Source: Labilithrix luteola
GTDB lineage: Bacteria; Myxococcota_A; Polyangia; Polyangiales; Polyangiaceae
Length of the DNA stretch: 64,000 nt
Direction: 5' to 3'
Assembly (NCBI RefSeq): GCF_001263205.1
Contig: NZ_CP012333.1
Location: 5,309,001-5,373,000 of the forward strand
Shown piece by piece: positions 35,979 to 45,255 of the stretch; position 1 is the first letter of the stretch, and every line of letters starts with the position of its first letter. The notes under the pieces are model-generated. The model was given only the letters and a program-made list of their open reading frames with translations. It did not search any database and was not told the origin of the DNA. Made by a program: the position numbers and the translations under genes.

Positions 35979-37396
35979 GCTTCGTCCATCCGTTCATTTT
36001 CGGTCAGCGCGTCGCTCGTCACCGAGCGCTTGCGTACGCCATTGGCTTCGTCTTGCCGGTGGCGCACGTGACCGTCGCGTTTGCGCAGAGCACGAGTGGC
36101 GGCGCGGCCCCGGGCGGCGGAGGTGGTTCGTCCTCGAGCGGCGGCGCAAGCGCCGGTGGTGCGAGTGGCGGCAGCGCGCCCGCGGGCGGAACGACCACCT
36201 ACCAGTATTTCCCTGGCGGCGTGGCTCCGACGCCTGCCGGTCAGACGCTCGGTGGCGGCAACACGCAGTACTCCTCCTCGAAGCCGATCACGGGCAGCAA
36301 CCAGCAAGACACCTTCGACTTCCAGCGTGGAGGCGCCGGCGGCACGGTCCACGGCACGGAGAACTCCTCGTTCGTCATCGGCAGCGGCAACGGCGAGGTC
36401 CGCGGCGTGCCTTCGAACGCGAGCTCGCACCTCGTCCGTAAGGGCGACACGCTCTGGGGCATCTGCGATTCGTACTTCCACAACCCGTACCAGTGGCCGC
36501 GCATCTGGGCGTACAACCCGCAGATCCAGAACCCGCACTGGATTTACCCGGGCGACCAGGTTCGTCTGCGAGGCGGCCTCGGCGAAGCCACGGCCGCGAT
36601 GGCGCCGACCGAGCAAGCGACGAGTGGCGGCTTCGTCGATCGACGCCGCCAGGTGCCGTCCGACACGGTGTTCTTGCGAAACCAGGGCTACATCGACGAC
36701 GACACCAACAACTGGGGCGAGATCACCGGGTCGCGCGAGGACAAGATGTTCCTCAGCGACTACGACGAGGTCTACCTGCGCGTGTCGAGCAACCACGATC
36801 TGAAGATCGGCCAGGAGCTCACGGTCTACCGGCCCATCCGCAAGGTCGGCAAGGACGGCAAGCTGATCGAGATCCAGGGCACCGTGAAGGTCGACCAGTG
36901 GAACCCGAAGGAAGGCATCGCTCGCGCGCGTGTCACCGAATCGCTCGACGTCATCGAGCGCGGGGCACGTGTCGGTCCGGTGGCCCGCAAGTTCGAGGTG
37001 GTTCCACCGCAGCGTAACGACAAGGACGTCGAGGCGAAGGTCCTCGCGAGCGTCGTTCCGTTCAACCTCTACGGCCAGAACCAGGTCGTGTTCCTCGATC
37101 AGGGCGAAGAGGCCGGGCTCCGGCCGGGCAATCGTATGCTCGTCATCCGCAAGGGCGACGCGTGGCACAAGTCGCTCACCACACGCTCGTCGGCACGGCG
37201 CATCGCACTCGAGGACGAGTCGCCTGCGGCCATCGAAAGCGTTCCCAAGCCGCGCGACGAGTCGAAGCTCCCCGAGGAAGCGATTGCGGAGCTGCGCATC
37301 ATCAGCGTCCGCAAGAACACGGCGATGGCGCTCGTTAGCCAGTCGCGCATCGAGATCGAGGCCGGCGACAAGGCCTACGCCCGCAAGGGATACTGA
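35975..37396 (+). CDS. Exported LysM-domain protein
   Basis: 473 residues. A long signal (YAIGFVLPVAHVTVAFAQ) is followed by a Gly/Ser-rich stretch of about 80 residues. A LysM domain lies at about 150-197 (HLVRKGDTLWGICDSYFHNP to IYPGDQVRLRG), which binds peptidoglycan. The remaining 270 residues are beta-rich, with SDYDEVYLRVSS and GLRPGNRMLVIRKGD, resembling LysM proteins of delta-type bacteria that act in envelope organisation. Translationally coupled to the YbgF-like gene by a 4-base overlap, so they probably work together at the cell wall. Confidence 0.88.
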   Translation: MSFVHPFIFGQRVARHRALAYAIGFVLPVAHVTVAFAQSTSGGAAPGGGGGSSSSGGASAGGASGGSAPAGGTTTYQYFPGGVAPTPAGQTLGGGNTQYSSSKPITGSNQQDTFDFQRGGAGGTVHGTENSSFVIGSGNGEVRGVPSNASSHLVRKGDTLWGICDSYFHNPYQWPRIWAYNPQIQNPHWIYPGDQVRLRGGLGEATAAMAPTEQATSGGFVDRRRQVPSDTVFLRNQGYIDDDTNNWGEITGSREDKMFLSDYDEVYLRVSSNHDLKIGQELTVYRPIRKVGKDGKLIEIQGTVKVDQWNPKEGIARARVTESLDVIERGARVGPVARKFEVVPPQRNDKDVEAKVLASVVPFNLYGQNQVVFLDQGEEAGLRPGNRMLVIRKGDAWHKSLTTRSSARRIALEDESPAAIESVPKPRDESKLPEEAIAELRIISVRKNTAMALVSQSRIEIEAGDKAYARKGY

Positions 37397-37410
37397 GCGA
37401 CCGAGCAGTG

Positions 37411-37430
37411 GGGGGCTCTTCCGAGCCCTC
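37411..37430. terminator. Hairpin between convergent genes (bidirectional terminator candidate)
   Basis: gggggctc (37411-37418) pairs with gagccctc (37423-37430) around ttcc, one G-T pair. It sits between the LysM gene stop (37396) and the Uma2 gene stop (37435). No T-run is present, so strength is uncertain. Confidence 0.5.
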
Positions 37431-37434
37431 CTCC

Positions 37435-37899
37435 CTACCGCGCCCAGAGCACCGAGAGATCGATCTCCGTCTCGTCGAACGGCTCGGCCTTCACGATGGC
37501 GTCGTTCTCCCACGCGCCGGCCGAGACGTAGCGCGCGCCGTGCAAGCGGAGCCCTTCGAGACGGCGTGCGCCGTAGTCGATGAGCCACACGTGGCGAACG
37601 CCTTCGCGCGCGTAAACCGGCACTTTTCGCTCGTGATCGAGCGCGCGCGTCGTGTTCGAGAGAACGTCACACGTCCAATCGGGGGCCACGCGAATCACGC
37701 CGACGTCCGGGACCTTCGGCAAGCGTTCGCGTCGCCAGGCGGCGAGATCCGGCGTGAGGAGATTCGTTCCGAAGCGCAGCTGCGGTTGAACGAGAATCAC
37801 CCAGCCCGAGAGACCACTCGTGCCTAGCGCGAACGGTCCGCCCAACGTCGCCACAAGACGCGTCGCGGCTCGCGCGTTCGTGCTCCCCTTCGCGACCAT
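37435..37899 (-). CDS. Uma2-family (DUF820) putative nuclease, N-terminally short
   Basis: 154 residues. Conserved Uma2 stretches are clear: LLTPDLAAWRRERLPKVPD, APDWTCDVLSNTTRALDHER with Lys92, and YAREGVRHVWLIDYG, fitting a PD-(D/E)xK-like core (Asp51, Asp79, Lys92). Usual members are about 190 residues and begin with a YELI-DGE-like strand; here the protein begins inside the next helix, and an in-frame TAG lies four codons before the ATG. The missing segment normally supplies an acidic residue, so it may be inactive. The function of the family is not settled. Confidence 0.75.
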   Translation of the reverse strand: MVAKGSTNARAATRLVATLGGPFALGTSGLSGWVILVQPQLRFGTNLLTPDLAAWRRERLPKVPDVGVIRVAPDWTCDVLSNTTRALDHERKVPVYAREGVRHVWLIDYGARRLEGLRLHGARYVSAGAWENDAIVKAEPFDETEIDLSVLWAR

Positions 37900-38085
37900 G
37901 CGCCGAGCCTAACCGACGACGCGCCGACTTGCGAAGAGATCGGTGAAGCGATCGTCGTCGTCGACATCGTTGCGCGAGATCGGTGAGACCTCGCCGTCTC
38001 GTGTGTGCGCGTTCACGCGCGGGAAGGCATGCTCACTTCCCGCGCAGGAGCAGATCGGCCTCGACGTGCATCGAGGCCGATCGAA

Positions 38086-39102
38086 TCACTTCGTGCACTC
38101 GCCCTTGTTCAGGACCGACGCGCCGGCCGACGCCGCCATGCACGCGTTTCCGTAGGTCTTACCGTCGCAGCTGCAGACCGGATCGTACATCTGCGGGCAC
38201 ATCTGCGGGCGATACGAGCAGGTGCCGGGCGCGTCGGCGGCGCCGCAGAGGTCGCCAGCCTTCCACGAGCAGAACTGGCCCTCGTTGCAGACGCGGGGCG
38301 TACGCGTGTGTCCACCGCACGACTCGCCTTCGGTATGGGTCACGCGCACGTAGAACTCGGAGGCGACGGCGCGCGGACCGCAATCCGTGGCGCCGGCCGC
38401 GCACTTCGGAAGCTGGATTCCGCCGGCGATGAGGATGCCTTCGTCGGTCGCGATGGCGTTCTGCGCGAGGAAGATCGCGTTTTCGTCCGCCGCGGGCTGC
38501 GTCTGGTCGAGCGCGACGCTGAGCACGTGCTGCTCGTCGTTGCCGTTGAGCGCGTAGGCGCTCGTCGTCGGGCAGGGCGCCGTGATGCAGCGAATGTGAT
38601 TGTCGGCCACGCGGTAGAACGTGCCGTCCGGCGTTGCGCCGCTCACGCCACGCCAACCCTCGTTGGCCTTGAGGGTGCCGATGACCGACCCGCCCACCGT
38701 CTTCTTGTAGGTCTTGGCCTTGATGAGCGCCTTGCCGTTCGCAACGAGCTCGGCGAAGTCCGCCGTTTCGCGATCGGAGAGGCCGATGTTCTTCAACTCG
38801 ATCGAGCCGACGTAGCACTCGGCCTGCTTCGAGCCGTCGGCGCACGTGCTCTTCGCCTCGTTCACGCGCTTGACGAAGAAGCCGCCGCAGCGCGGCGCCG
38901 CGCACTTGCGCGTGTCGCGGCGGGTGACGATGAAGTAGCCGAAGTTCGTCTGCGCGCCGGTGATGGCGCCCTCCGAGACTTCGACGTCGTCACTGCTGTC
39001 GTCGGCGCCGGTGTCGGCGGCGCAGCCGGCGAGACTGAGACCCACTGCAAGCGTCGCGAAAGCAACGCAACCCACTGCGAGGTGACGGGGGTAAGCCTTC
39101 AT
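38086..39102 (-). CDS. Lipoprotein with C-terminal Kazal-type inhibitor domain
   Basis: 338 residues from ATG 39102. Leader LAVGCVAFATLAVGLSLAGC has a lipobox LAGC. Two beta-rich halves with paired cysteines follow (KCAAPRCGGFFVKR, HIRCITAPCPTTSAYALNG). A dispersed-cysteine region (ESCGGHTRTPRVCNEGQFC) precedes the final 40 residues, CPQMYDPVCSCDGKTYGNAC to GEC, which match the Kazal pattern for serine-protease inhibitors. It probably protects the cell surface from proteases, its own or from prey (inference). Confidence 0.85.
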   Translation of the reverse strand: MKAYPRHLAVGCVAFATLAVGLSLAGCAADTGADDSSDDVEVSEGAITGAQTNFGYFIVTRRDTRKCAAPRCGGFFVKRVNEAKSTCADGSKQAECYVGSIELKNIGLSDRETADFAELVANGKALIKAKTYKKTVGGSVIGTLKANEGWRGVSGATPDGTFYRVADNHIRCITAPCPTTSAYALNGNDEQHVLSVALDQTQPAADENAIFLAQNAIATDEGILIAGGIQLPKCAAGATDCGPRAVASEFYVRVTHTEGESCGGHTRTPRVCNEGQFCSWKAGDLCGAADAPGTCSYRPQMCPQMYDPVCSCDGKTYGNACMAASAGASVLNKGECTK

Positions 39103-39199
39103 TGTGGCGCCGGTGTAGCATTGTGTCGGCACCGGGCAAGGCTAACGGCCGCGCTTTTGAATTTTTCCTGCCTGATTCTTCAGGCGGGCGCTGAGGCAC

Positions 39200-39931
39200 T
39201 CAGTCGTAGCGCTCGCTGTGAACCTGCTTCCGATCGATCCCCATCTGTTTTCTCAAGAGATCTCGTACGGCTCCGACCATGCGTTCCAGGCCACAAATAT
39301 AGACGTGGGGGGGACCGTTGCCTTTTGCCGCGAGCTCGTTCCAGAGATGATGCACGTGCGTTTGCACGTAGCCGGTTCGACCCTTCCACTCGTCCTTCGC
39401 GCGCGAGAGCGTGTACTCGACGCGGACGTTGGGATGGTTGCGCGCGAGCTCCTCGAGCTCTTCGCGATAGAGCTGATCGTGCTCGTGGCGCGCGCCGAAG
39501 AGGAGCCAGAGCGGTGACTGGTCGCCGGCGTGAAGTGCGTCGAGCATCATGCTGCGCAGCGGAGTGACGCCGGTGCCCGTGCCGACGAAGAGCGACGGAT
39601 GTGCGGCATCGCGCGGACGCGTGAAGAAGCCGGCGGGCCCGATCGCGCGGAGCACCGAGCCGAGCTCGAGGTCGTGGAGATAGGTCGAGCCCGGGCCACC
39701 GTCGACTTTGGTGACCGCCAGATCGAATCCGGCGCGGCCATCCGGCGGCGACGCGATCGAATACGAGCGGCGCCCCTCGCCCTCCGGCAACGGAAGCACG
39801 AGGCTAATCCACTGCCCGGCTTGGAACTCGAACGGCGTTCCGTCGATGCGCTCGAATGCGAGCTCGCGAACGCTCGGCGAGATCAAACGTGCACGGGTGA
39901 GGCGAACGTCGAAGGTCGGCGGCGGCGGCAT
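39200..39931 (-). CDS. Ferredoxin/flavodoxin-NADP reductase-like flavoprotein
   Basis: 243 residues. FAD motif RRSYSIASPP (54-63), the dinucleotide site FVGTGTGVTPLRSM (115-128), and a C-terminal CGLERMVGAVRDLLRKQMGI region identify the FNR superfamily (single-component reductase half). No 2Fe-2S domain is fused. It would move electrons between NAD(P)H and an unidentified acceptor. The C-terminus ends HSERYD with no aromatic stacking residue after Tyr-Asp, so cofactor preference is uncertain. Confidence 0.88.
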   Translation of the reverse strand: MPPPPTFDVRLTRARLISPSVRELAFERIDGTPFEFQAGQWISLVLPLPEGEGRRSYSIASPPDGRAGFDLAVTKVDGGPGSTYLHDLELGSVLRAIGPAGFFTRPRDAAHPSLFVGTGTGVTPLRSMMLDALHAGDQSPLWLLFGARHEHDQLYREELEELARNHPNVRVEYTLSRAKDEWKGRTGYVQTHVHHLWNELAAKGNGPPHVYICGLERMVGAVRDLLRKQMGIDRKQVHSERYD

Positions 39932-39982
39932 GGATCTCCGGGCGCTATACCCCCTCCCGGCGTAGGCTTCAACGAGGGTGGT

Positions 39983-40660
39983 TTAGCGGGGGAGGCTCTC
40001 CACCCGGTACGCGAAGGTGACCTTCACCCGGGAGGAGCTTCGGAAGACGAGCTCCATCCGCAGAAGGGCATCGAGCGCGGCATTCGTCTTCATGCCGCGT
40101 GCTCGCGCTGCATCGACGACCCGCGCAAGAGCCTCGCTTGCATCGGGGGCGTGATGGAACGCACCCGGAAGCACGAACAGCGGTCCTGCTTCGCTCGCTG
40201 CGATCACGCGAGCATCGAAGTATCCTTCGGCATGCTCGAGCGCGATCGCTTGAGCCTCGTCGACGTGCTGGACCAGAAGCTCGGCACCCGACCAGAGATC
40301 CACGAGGCGCGCGCCCTTGTTCGTCACGTCTTCGGCGGAGAAGAGCCCACGATGTGCCCGGCCGAGCGCACTTACGTATCTTCCCCACGCCCATGCCTCT
40401 TTCCCGAGGTGGGGAAGTGCGCGCTCGGCGAACCCTTGCGTGGTCAGGGCGTCGTCCCAGAACGCGCGGCTTCGTGCCTCGAACCAGGGATCTTCCGGGC
40501 CAAAAACGCCGGTTCGCGACTCGAAGCTCCTCCGCAGCGACTGTGCGATTCGAGCTAGCTCGGCATGCGGGCTCTCGTCCGAGCTACGAAACTCCACGGC
40601 CCCGAGCTGGCAGATTCCCTCGTAGGCGGCGAGAAAGGTGGAGGGCGTGGTATCGTCCAT
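39983..40660 (-). CDS. Protein of unknown function
   Basis: 225 residues from ATG 40660, with no signal or membrane helix. Mostly alpha-helical, with AFWDDALTTQGFAERALPHL and HFH-like AFHHAPDASEALARVVDAAR. It ends in a beta strand RVKVTFAYRVESL. I do not recognise it. Its start is ten bases from the divergent gene at 40670, so the two starts share essentially one site; promoters must overlap the neighbouring coding sequence. Confidence 0.7.
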   Translation of the reverse strand: MDDTTPSTFLAAYEGICQLGAVEFRSSDESPHAELARIAQSLRRSFESRTGVFGPEDPWFEARSRAFWDDALTTQGFAERALPHLGKEAWAWGRYVSALGRAHRGLFSAEDVTNKGARLVDLWSGAELLVQHVDEAQAIALEHAEGYFDARVIAASEAGPLFVLPGAFHHAPDASEALARVVDAARARGMKTNAALDALLRMELVFRSSSRVKVTFAYRVESLPR

Positions 40661-40669
40661 GGGCTTCCG

Positions 40670-41089
40670 ATGCAGAACAGGATCTTCTTCCCCCAGGCTG
40701 CTCTCGACCAATGGGGCATCGAGGGCAAGGTCGACCTGAGCGCGAGCGACCTCATCCTGCTCGCAGAGGGCCGCTCGTACAAGGTCGTCGAGGCCGTTCA
40801 CGTTGTCACGGAAGTGACGGGTGCGAACGACGCCCATCAGATCGTGGGGAAGGTGAAGTCCAAGGTCTCTCTCGAAGAGCTTGGCGCCGAGATCCTCGAG
40901 AACTCGATGATCATCGGAGACAACGCGTACGACGTCATTCCCGGCTGGGCCGGTATGGCCAAGTCCACGTTCGCCTCTCATCTGCTTTCGGGCGAGCGAA
41001 TGAACGCGCGCGGTGGCAAGACGGACGTCGGCTCGGCGCCGAACACCGACGAGGAGCTCTTGCGCCGTTTCCTCGACAACACACTTTAG
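40670..41089 (+). CDS. Small conserved-looking protein of unknown function
   Basis: 139 residues from ATG 40670. Globular look: MQNRIFFPQAALDQWGIEGK, VDLSASDLILLAEGRSYKVV, EAVHVVTEVTG, NSMIIGDNAYDVIPGWAG, then a flexible Gly/Ser tail. The first 70 residues resemble a compact alpha/beta regulator domain, but no family is certain. It lies upstream of, and in line with, the haem gene cluster (27 bases to the next start), so it may be co-transcribed. Confidence 0.7.
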   Translation: MQNRIFFPQAALDQWGIEGKVDLSASDLILLAEGRSYKVVEAVHVVTEVTGANDAHQIVGKVKSKVSLEELGAEILENSMIIGDNAYDVIPGWAGMAKSTFASHLLSGERMNARGGKTDVGSAPNTDEELLRRFLDNTL

Positions 41090-41116
41090 AAGCGCACCCA
41101 CGTACCAGGGAAATCC

Positions 41117-42040
41117 GTGACCGACGAAACCGCAGCCAACGTCCTGTTCGTGTCGACGTCGGCGGCGTACGTCGCGGCTTCGGTGCTGTTTTTGCGCTTC
41201 TTGATTCGCGGCAAGGGCGACGTTGGAACGTGGGGCCCGCGCCTCATCGGGCTCGCGGCGGCTCTGCACGCGGCTCATATCTGCGTGGCTTCGATCGTGG
41301 CGAAGGTGTGTCCGGTCGAAGGCATCCACTTCCCCATGAGCGTGGCCTCCATGCTCATGTGCGTGGCGTACCTCGTGGCGCGCCGCCGCCTGCGCATCGA
41401 CGTGGCGGGCGCCTTCATCGCTCCGCTCGCGCTCACGTCGCTCATGGCCTCGCGCTTCGTCGGCGGCGGTACCGAGCCAGGGGAGCGCATCAAGAGCGTG
41501 ATTCTGCCCTTCCACGTGACGCTCAACCTCTTCGGCGTCGCGCTCTTCGGCCTCGCGTTCTCGGCCGCGTCGCTCTACCTCGTGCAAGAGCACCTCGTGA
41601 AACGAAAGCGGATCGATGGCGTCTCGCGCCGTCTCCCGCCGCTCGACGCGCTCGATCGCGCCGAGCACCGGTTCCTGCTCGCGGGCTTTCCGCTGCTCAC
41701 GATCGGCATCATCACCGGCACGCTTTGGGCGCGCCGCGTGGAGGTCGGAGCCACGAGCGACGTCCTTCGCGCCGTCTTCGGGTACGTCGCGTGGCTCGTC
41801 ATCGCCGGCGTCCTACTGCTGCGCTCGGCGGCCGGTTGGCGAGGTCGACGCGCGGCGTACGGAACGATCGCCGGCTTCGGTTTGGCCGTGCTCGTTCTCG
41901 TTGTTTACCTCGTCCGCAAGGAGCCCCCGAACGGCATCACCGCCGACGCCGTCGAGACGACGAGCACGAGCGCATCCGCCTTGCCCGTCACCCCGGGAGC
42001 CCTTACAAGCCCGCTCGCCACACGAGCCGTCTCCCCATGA
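41117..42040 (+). CDS. CcsA/HemX-like cytochrome c assembly membrane protein
   Basis: 307 residues from GTG 41117, with AGGG seven bases before it. About eight membrane helices. The CcsA/HemX family is indicated by position (directly before hemA with a 4-base ATGA overlap) and by features such as HVTLNLFGVALFGLAFSAAS, LPPLDALDRAEHRFLLAGFP and GIITGTLWARRVEVG. The WWxP-like haem-handling motif of true CcsA is not visible, favouring the HemX-type relative. It probably adjusts haem synthesis or HemA level (family inference). Confidence 0.82.
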   Translation: MTDETAANVLFVSTSAAYVAASVLFLRFLIRGKGDVGTWGPRLIGLAAALHAAHICVASIVAKVCPVEGIHFPMSVASMLMCVAYLVARRRLRIDVAGAFIAPLALTSLMASRFVGGGTEPGERIKSVILPFHVTLNLFGVALFGLAFSAASLYLVQEHLVKRKRIDGVSRRLPPLDALDRAEHRFLLAGFPLLTIGIITGTLWARRVEVGATSDVLRAVFGYVAWLVIAGVLLLRSAAGWRGRRAAYGTIAGFGLAVLVLVVYLVRKEPPNGITADAVETTSTSASALPVTPGALTSPLATRAVSP

Positions 42041-43404
42041 GCTTGCCCGTCGTCGTCATCGGAGTCTCGCACAAGACCGCGCCGGTCGATGTTCGCGAGC
42101 GCTTTGCCGCCGGATCGGACCTCTTGCCCGAGGTCCTCGCGCGTCTCTCTCAGCGACCGGAGCTCGAGGAGTCGATGTTCCTCTCGACGTGCAACCGCGT
42201 CGAGGTGATCGCTCTTCCGAAGCCCGGTCGTTCGAACGAAGAGGCCGCGCTCGTCGCCTCGCGCGCCATCCGCGAAGCGCTCCGTGAGCACATCAACGCG
42301 TCGAGCATCGAGGAGATGAGCGACTGGCTCTACGAGCGAAGCGGCGAAGACGCCGTGCGCCACATCTTCCGCGTGGCCGCGAGCCTCGACTCGATGGTGC
42401 TCGGTGAGCCGCAGATCCTCGGTCAGGTCAAAGACGCCTACGACGCGGCGGTGTCGGCCGGCACGCTCCGCAACCATCTCTCCCGCTGCATGGGGCGCGC
42501 CTTCACGGTGGCCAAGCGCGTACGCACCGAAACGCATCTCGGCGCCGGCACGGTGAGCATTTCGAGCGTCGCCGTCGATCTCGCTCGGCGCATCTTCGGC
42601 GACCTCCGGGACTGCACCGTGCTCCTCGTCGGCGCCGGCGAGATGGCCGAAGCCGCCGCCAAGAGCCTCGGCAAGACCGCGCGCTCGATTCGTGTGTGCA
42701 ATCGCAGCTTCGAGCGCGCCGCGAATCTCGCGGCCACGTTCGGCGGAACCGCGGCGCCTCTCGACCAGCTCGAAGCGGAGCTCGCCATCTCCGACGTCGT
42801 CGTCACGAGCACGTCGAGCAAGTCGTTCCTCGTCACGCGCGACCTCGTCAAGCGCGTGATGAAGCAGCGCAAGGGCCGCACGCTCTTCTTCATCGACATC
42901 GCCGTTCCGCGCAACGTCGAGCCGGACGTGCACAAACTCGACAACGTCTACGTCTTCAACGTCGACGATCTGGAGCAAGAGGTCGCGGAGAACATGAAGG
43001 CACGCCAGCAGGAAGTCGCTGCGGCCGAAGCCATCGTCGACACGGAGCTTCGCGAGTGGTCGTCATGGGCGAAGGGGCTCCACGTCCAGCCCGCCGTCGT
43101 CGCCTTGCGCGCCAAGACGCGCGCCGTGCTCCTCGCCGAGCTCGAACGAAGCCTTGGAAGCCGGCTCAAGCACCTCGGTGAGACCGAGCGCCTCGCGCTT
43201 CACCAGATGATGGAGAGTGCGACGAACAAGCTTCTCCATGCCCCCACCACCCGCTTGAAGGCCGCGGCGGCATCGGCGGACGGTAGCGACCTCGTCGACG
43301 CTCTCGTTCACCTCTTCGATCTCCCCGAGCTCAATTCCACGTCGGAGAACGGCCAGAAGACAGCGGCCGAAGCCGCCGTCGTGGAAGAGCCGCTCCCTCA
43401 CTGA
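42037..43404 (+). CDS. hemA: Glutamyl-tRNA reductase
   Basis: 455 residues from ATG 42037. Catalytic Cys52 in LSTCNRVE, the substrate domain SHKTAPVDVRERF, LGEPQILGQVKDAY, the NADPH loop VLLVGAGEMAEAAA, and the dimerisation helix with TELREWSSWAKG. It reduces glutamyl-tRNA to glutamate-1-semialdehyde, the first step of C5 haem synthesis. Overlaps the CcsA/HemX-like gene by four bases and precedes hemC by 21 bases, so the three form an operon. Complete. Confidence 0.97.
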   Translation: MSLPVVVIGVSHKTAPVDVRERFAAGSDLLPEVLARLSQRPELEESMFLSTCNRVEVIALPKPGRSNEEAALVASRAIREALREHINASSIEEMSDWLYERSGEDAVRHIFRVAASLDSMVLGEPQILGQVKDAYDAAVSAGTLRNHLSRCMGRAFTVAKRVRTETHLGAGTVSISSVAVDLARRIFGDLRDCTVLLVGAGEMAEAAAKSLGKTARSIRVCNRSFERAANLAATFGGTAAPLDQLEAELAISDVVVTSTSSKSFLVTRDLVKRVMKQRKGRTLFFIDIAVPRNVEPDVHKLDNVYVFNVDDLEQEVAENMKARQQEVAAAEAIVDTELREWSSWAKGLHVQPAVVALRAKTRAVLLAELERSLGSRLKHLGETERLALHQMMESATNKLLHAPTTRLKAAAASADGSDLVDALVHLFDLPELNSTSENGQKTAAEAAVVEEPLPH

Positions 43405-43425
43405 GACCTCCTCGACAGGAACGTC

Positions 43426-44331
43426 ATGAAGCTCACGTACGCCACGCGGCGTTCTGCTCTCGCTCTCGCTCAGTGCCGCGCGTTCGTCGCTCGGCTGAAG
43501 CTGGCCCATCCGGATCTCGAGCTCGTCGAAGAGCAAGTGGTCACCACGGGCGACAAGATCCAGGACCGCCCGCTCTCCGAAGTCGGTGGCAAGGGGCTCT
43601 TCGTCAAAGAGATCGAAGAAGCCCTGCTCTCGAATCGCGCGGACATCGCCGTCCACTCGATCAAAGACGTTCCCGGCGTCTTGCCCGACGGGCTTCTCAT
43701 CGCCTGCATTCCCGCGCGTGAGGATGCGCGCGACGTGCTCGTGTGCCCCCGCTTCGGCTCGCTCGAGGGGCTGCCGAAGGGCGCCAAAGTCGGAACGAGC
43801 AGCCTCCGGCGCATGGTGAATCTCCATGCGGCGCGCCCCGATCTCTCCATCCTCCCGATGCGCGGCAACGTCGATACGCGACTTCGCAAGCTCGAGGAGG
43901 GCGAGTTCGACGCCATCGTCCTCGCGCGCGCGGGCCTCGTCCGCCTGGGCCTCGAGAACCGTGCGACGGCCATTCTTCCTCCCGAGATCTCGCTGCCCGC
44001 GGTGGGCCAGGGCGCGCTCGGCATCGAGTGTCGCGCGGACGACGCGAAGACGCGTGCGCTCCTCGCGGCCCTGCACGATGAACCGACCAGCCGGTGCGTG
44101 GCCGCCGAGCGAGGCGTGCTCATCGCGCTCGAAGGTGACTGCAAGACGCCGATTGCGGCCTACGGTGAGCGTGTCGTCAGCGGGGACTCCGTCTCGCTGC
44201 ACCTCCGCGCCTTCGTCTCGGATCCCGACGGCAAGAATGTCCGGCGGGCCGAGGAGACGGTCCCCTGGCCCGCCTCCGACGAGGCCGCCCAGGACTTCGG
44301 CCTCCGGATCGGCCGTTCTTTGCGAGCCTGA
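43426..44331 (+). CDS. hemC: Hydroxymethylbilane synthase (porphobilinogen deaminase)
   Basis: 301 residues. ATRRSALALAQ near the start, DVPGVLPDG, VGTSSLRRMVNL, MRGNVDTRLRKL, and Cys239 in LEGDCKTPIAA, which carries the dipyrromethane cofactor. It joins four porphobilinogens to hydroxymethylbilane. AGGA precedes the ATG. hemD and hemB are not in the immediate neighbourhood; the next gene is an esterase. Confidence 0.97.
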   Translation: MKLTYATRRSALALAQCRAFVARLKLAHPDLELVEEQVVTTGDKIQDRPLSEVGGKGLFVKEIEEALLSNRADIAVHSIKDVPGVLPDGLLIACIPAREDARDVLVCPRFGSLEGLPKGAKVGTSSLRRMVNLHAARPDLSILPMRGNVDTRLRKLEEGEFDAIVLARAGLVRLGLENRATAILPPEISLPAVGQGALGIECRADDAKTRALLAALHDEPTSRCVAAERGVLIALEGDCKTPIAAYGERVVSGDSVSLHLRAFVSDPDGKNVRRAEETVPWPASDEAAQDFGLRIGRSLRA

Positions 44332-44394
44332 AGGGGCATTTCCCCGGAAGCTTGCGGGCCGATGGGGCTCGACTATGCTGCCGCAGTTCCCCTC

Positions 44395-45144
44395 ATGCGT
44401 CGCCTTTCGTCCGTCATCGCCTCGCTCGCATTGGCGTTCGCGTTCGCGCTGATCACGCTGGTCCCGCGGACGGCGCTGGCAAAGGGCGGTTCGGCGATCG
44501 GCGAGCCGCTCCGCCTCGAGGTGCCGAACGCGCCGGAGGCGTACTACTACAAGCCGCGCGCCAAAGGGCCGAAGCCGATTCTCATGTACCTGCATGGTCG
44601 GAACGGCAATCCGGCCGAAGACTGCAGGAAGTGGGCACGCGTGGCGTCGCAGTTCGGCTGGGTCGTGTGTCCTTCGGGGCCCGGTGACTCGGGCGCCGGT
44701 GGGCGCAGCTGGTCGAACGGCGCGGGTGACGCGCAGCGCATCATCGACGCGACCGTCGCGGCCCTTCGTGCGAAGTACAAGGGCAAGGTCCAGCGTCGGA
44801 GCAACATCCTCATCGGCTTCAGCGAGGGCGCCTTCGTGGCGATGCAGGTCGGCCTGAAAGATCAGGCGACTTGGAGCAAGTGGCTCATCCTCGCTGCGAG
44901 CGATCAGTACTGGGGCGGCACCGAGGTCGAGTCGCTCGACAAGCGCAAGGTGCGCCGCGTCTATCTCCTCACCGGCGAGAACGACGGCGTCGCGCAGAAC
45001 ACGGTTCGCGTCGGCGAAACTCTCAAGAAGGCGAAGGTCCCGGTGATGGTGAAGCTCGTCCCGGGGATGGGCCACGAGGTGCCGAGCGATCGGATGATCA
45101 GCACCTATCGCCGTCCGCTCGCCTGGCTCGCGCAAGCGAAGTAG
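44395..45144 (+). CDS. Exported alpha/beta-hydrolase (esterase/depolymerase-like)
   Basis: 249 residues from ATG 44395. Signal peptide to about residue 29 (ALAFAFALITLVPRTALA). The hydrolase triad is visible: Ser143 in GFSEGA, Asp197 in GENDGVA and His227 in GMGHEV, with the oxyanion-hole strand ILMYLHGRNGN. It resembles PHB-depolymerase/feruloyl-esterase-type small hydrolases. The substrate is unknown. An in-frame ATG at 44362 is rejected because it would spoil the signal peptide. Confidence 0.85.
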   Translation: MRRLSSVIASLALAFAFALITLVPRTALAKGGSAIGEPLRLEVPNAPEAYYYKPRAKGPKPILMYLHGRNGNPAEDCRKWARVASQFGWVVCPSGPGDSGAGGRSWSNGAGDAQRIIDATVAALRAKYKGKVQRRSNILIGFSEGAFVAMQVGLKDQATWSKWLILAASDQYWGGTEVESLDKRKVRRVYLLTGENDGVAQNTVRVGETLKKAKVPVMVKLVPGMGHEVPSDRMISTYRRPLAWLAQAK

Positions 45145-45255
45145 GAACGCGGCAAGCGCGAGCGGAGCCGCGCAGGCGTCTCGATCGAATCAATCCGATG
45201 TCGATCGAAGTCGCATGAGCTTGCATCCCAGGGATGTGTGCTACGTAGGCCTGCG

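Noticed and set aside
40099..42036. A very long plus frame fused in front of hemA
   Set aside because: Only the part from ATG 42037 is HemA; the upstream part is an out-of-frame shadow of the 40670 and 41117 genes.
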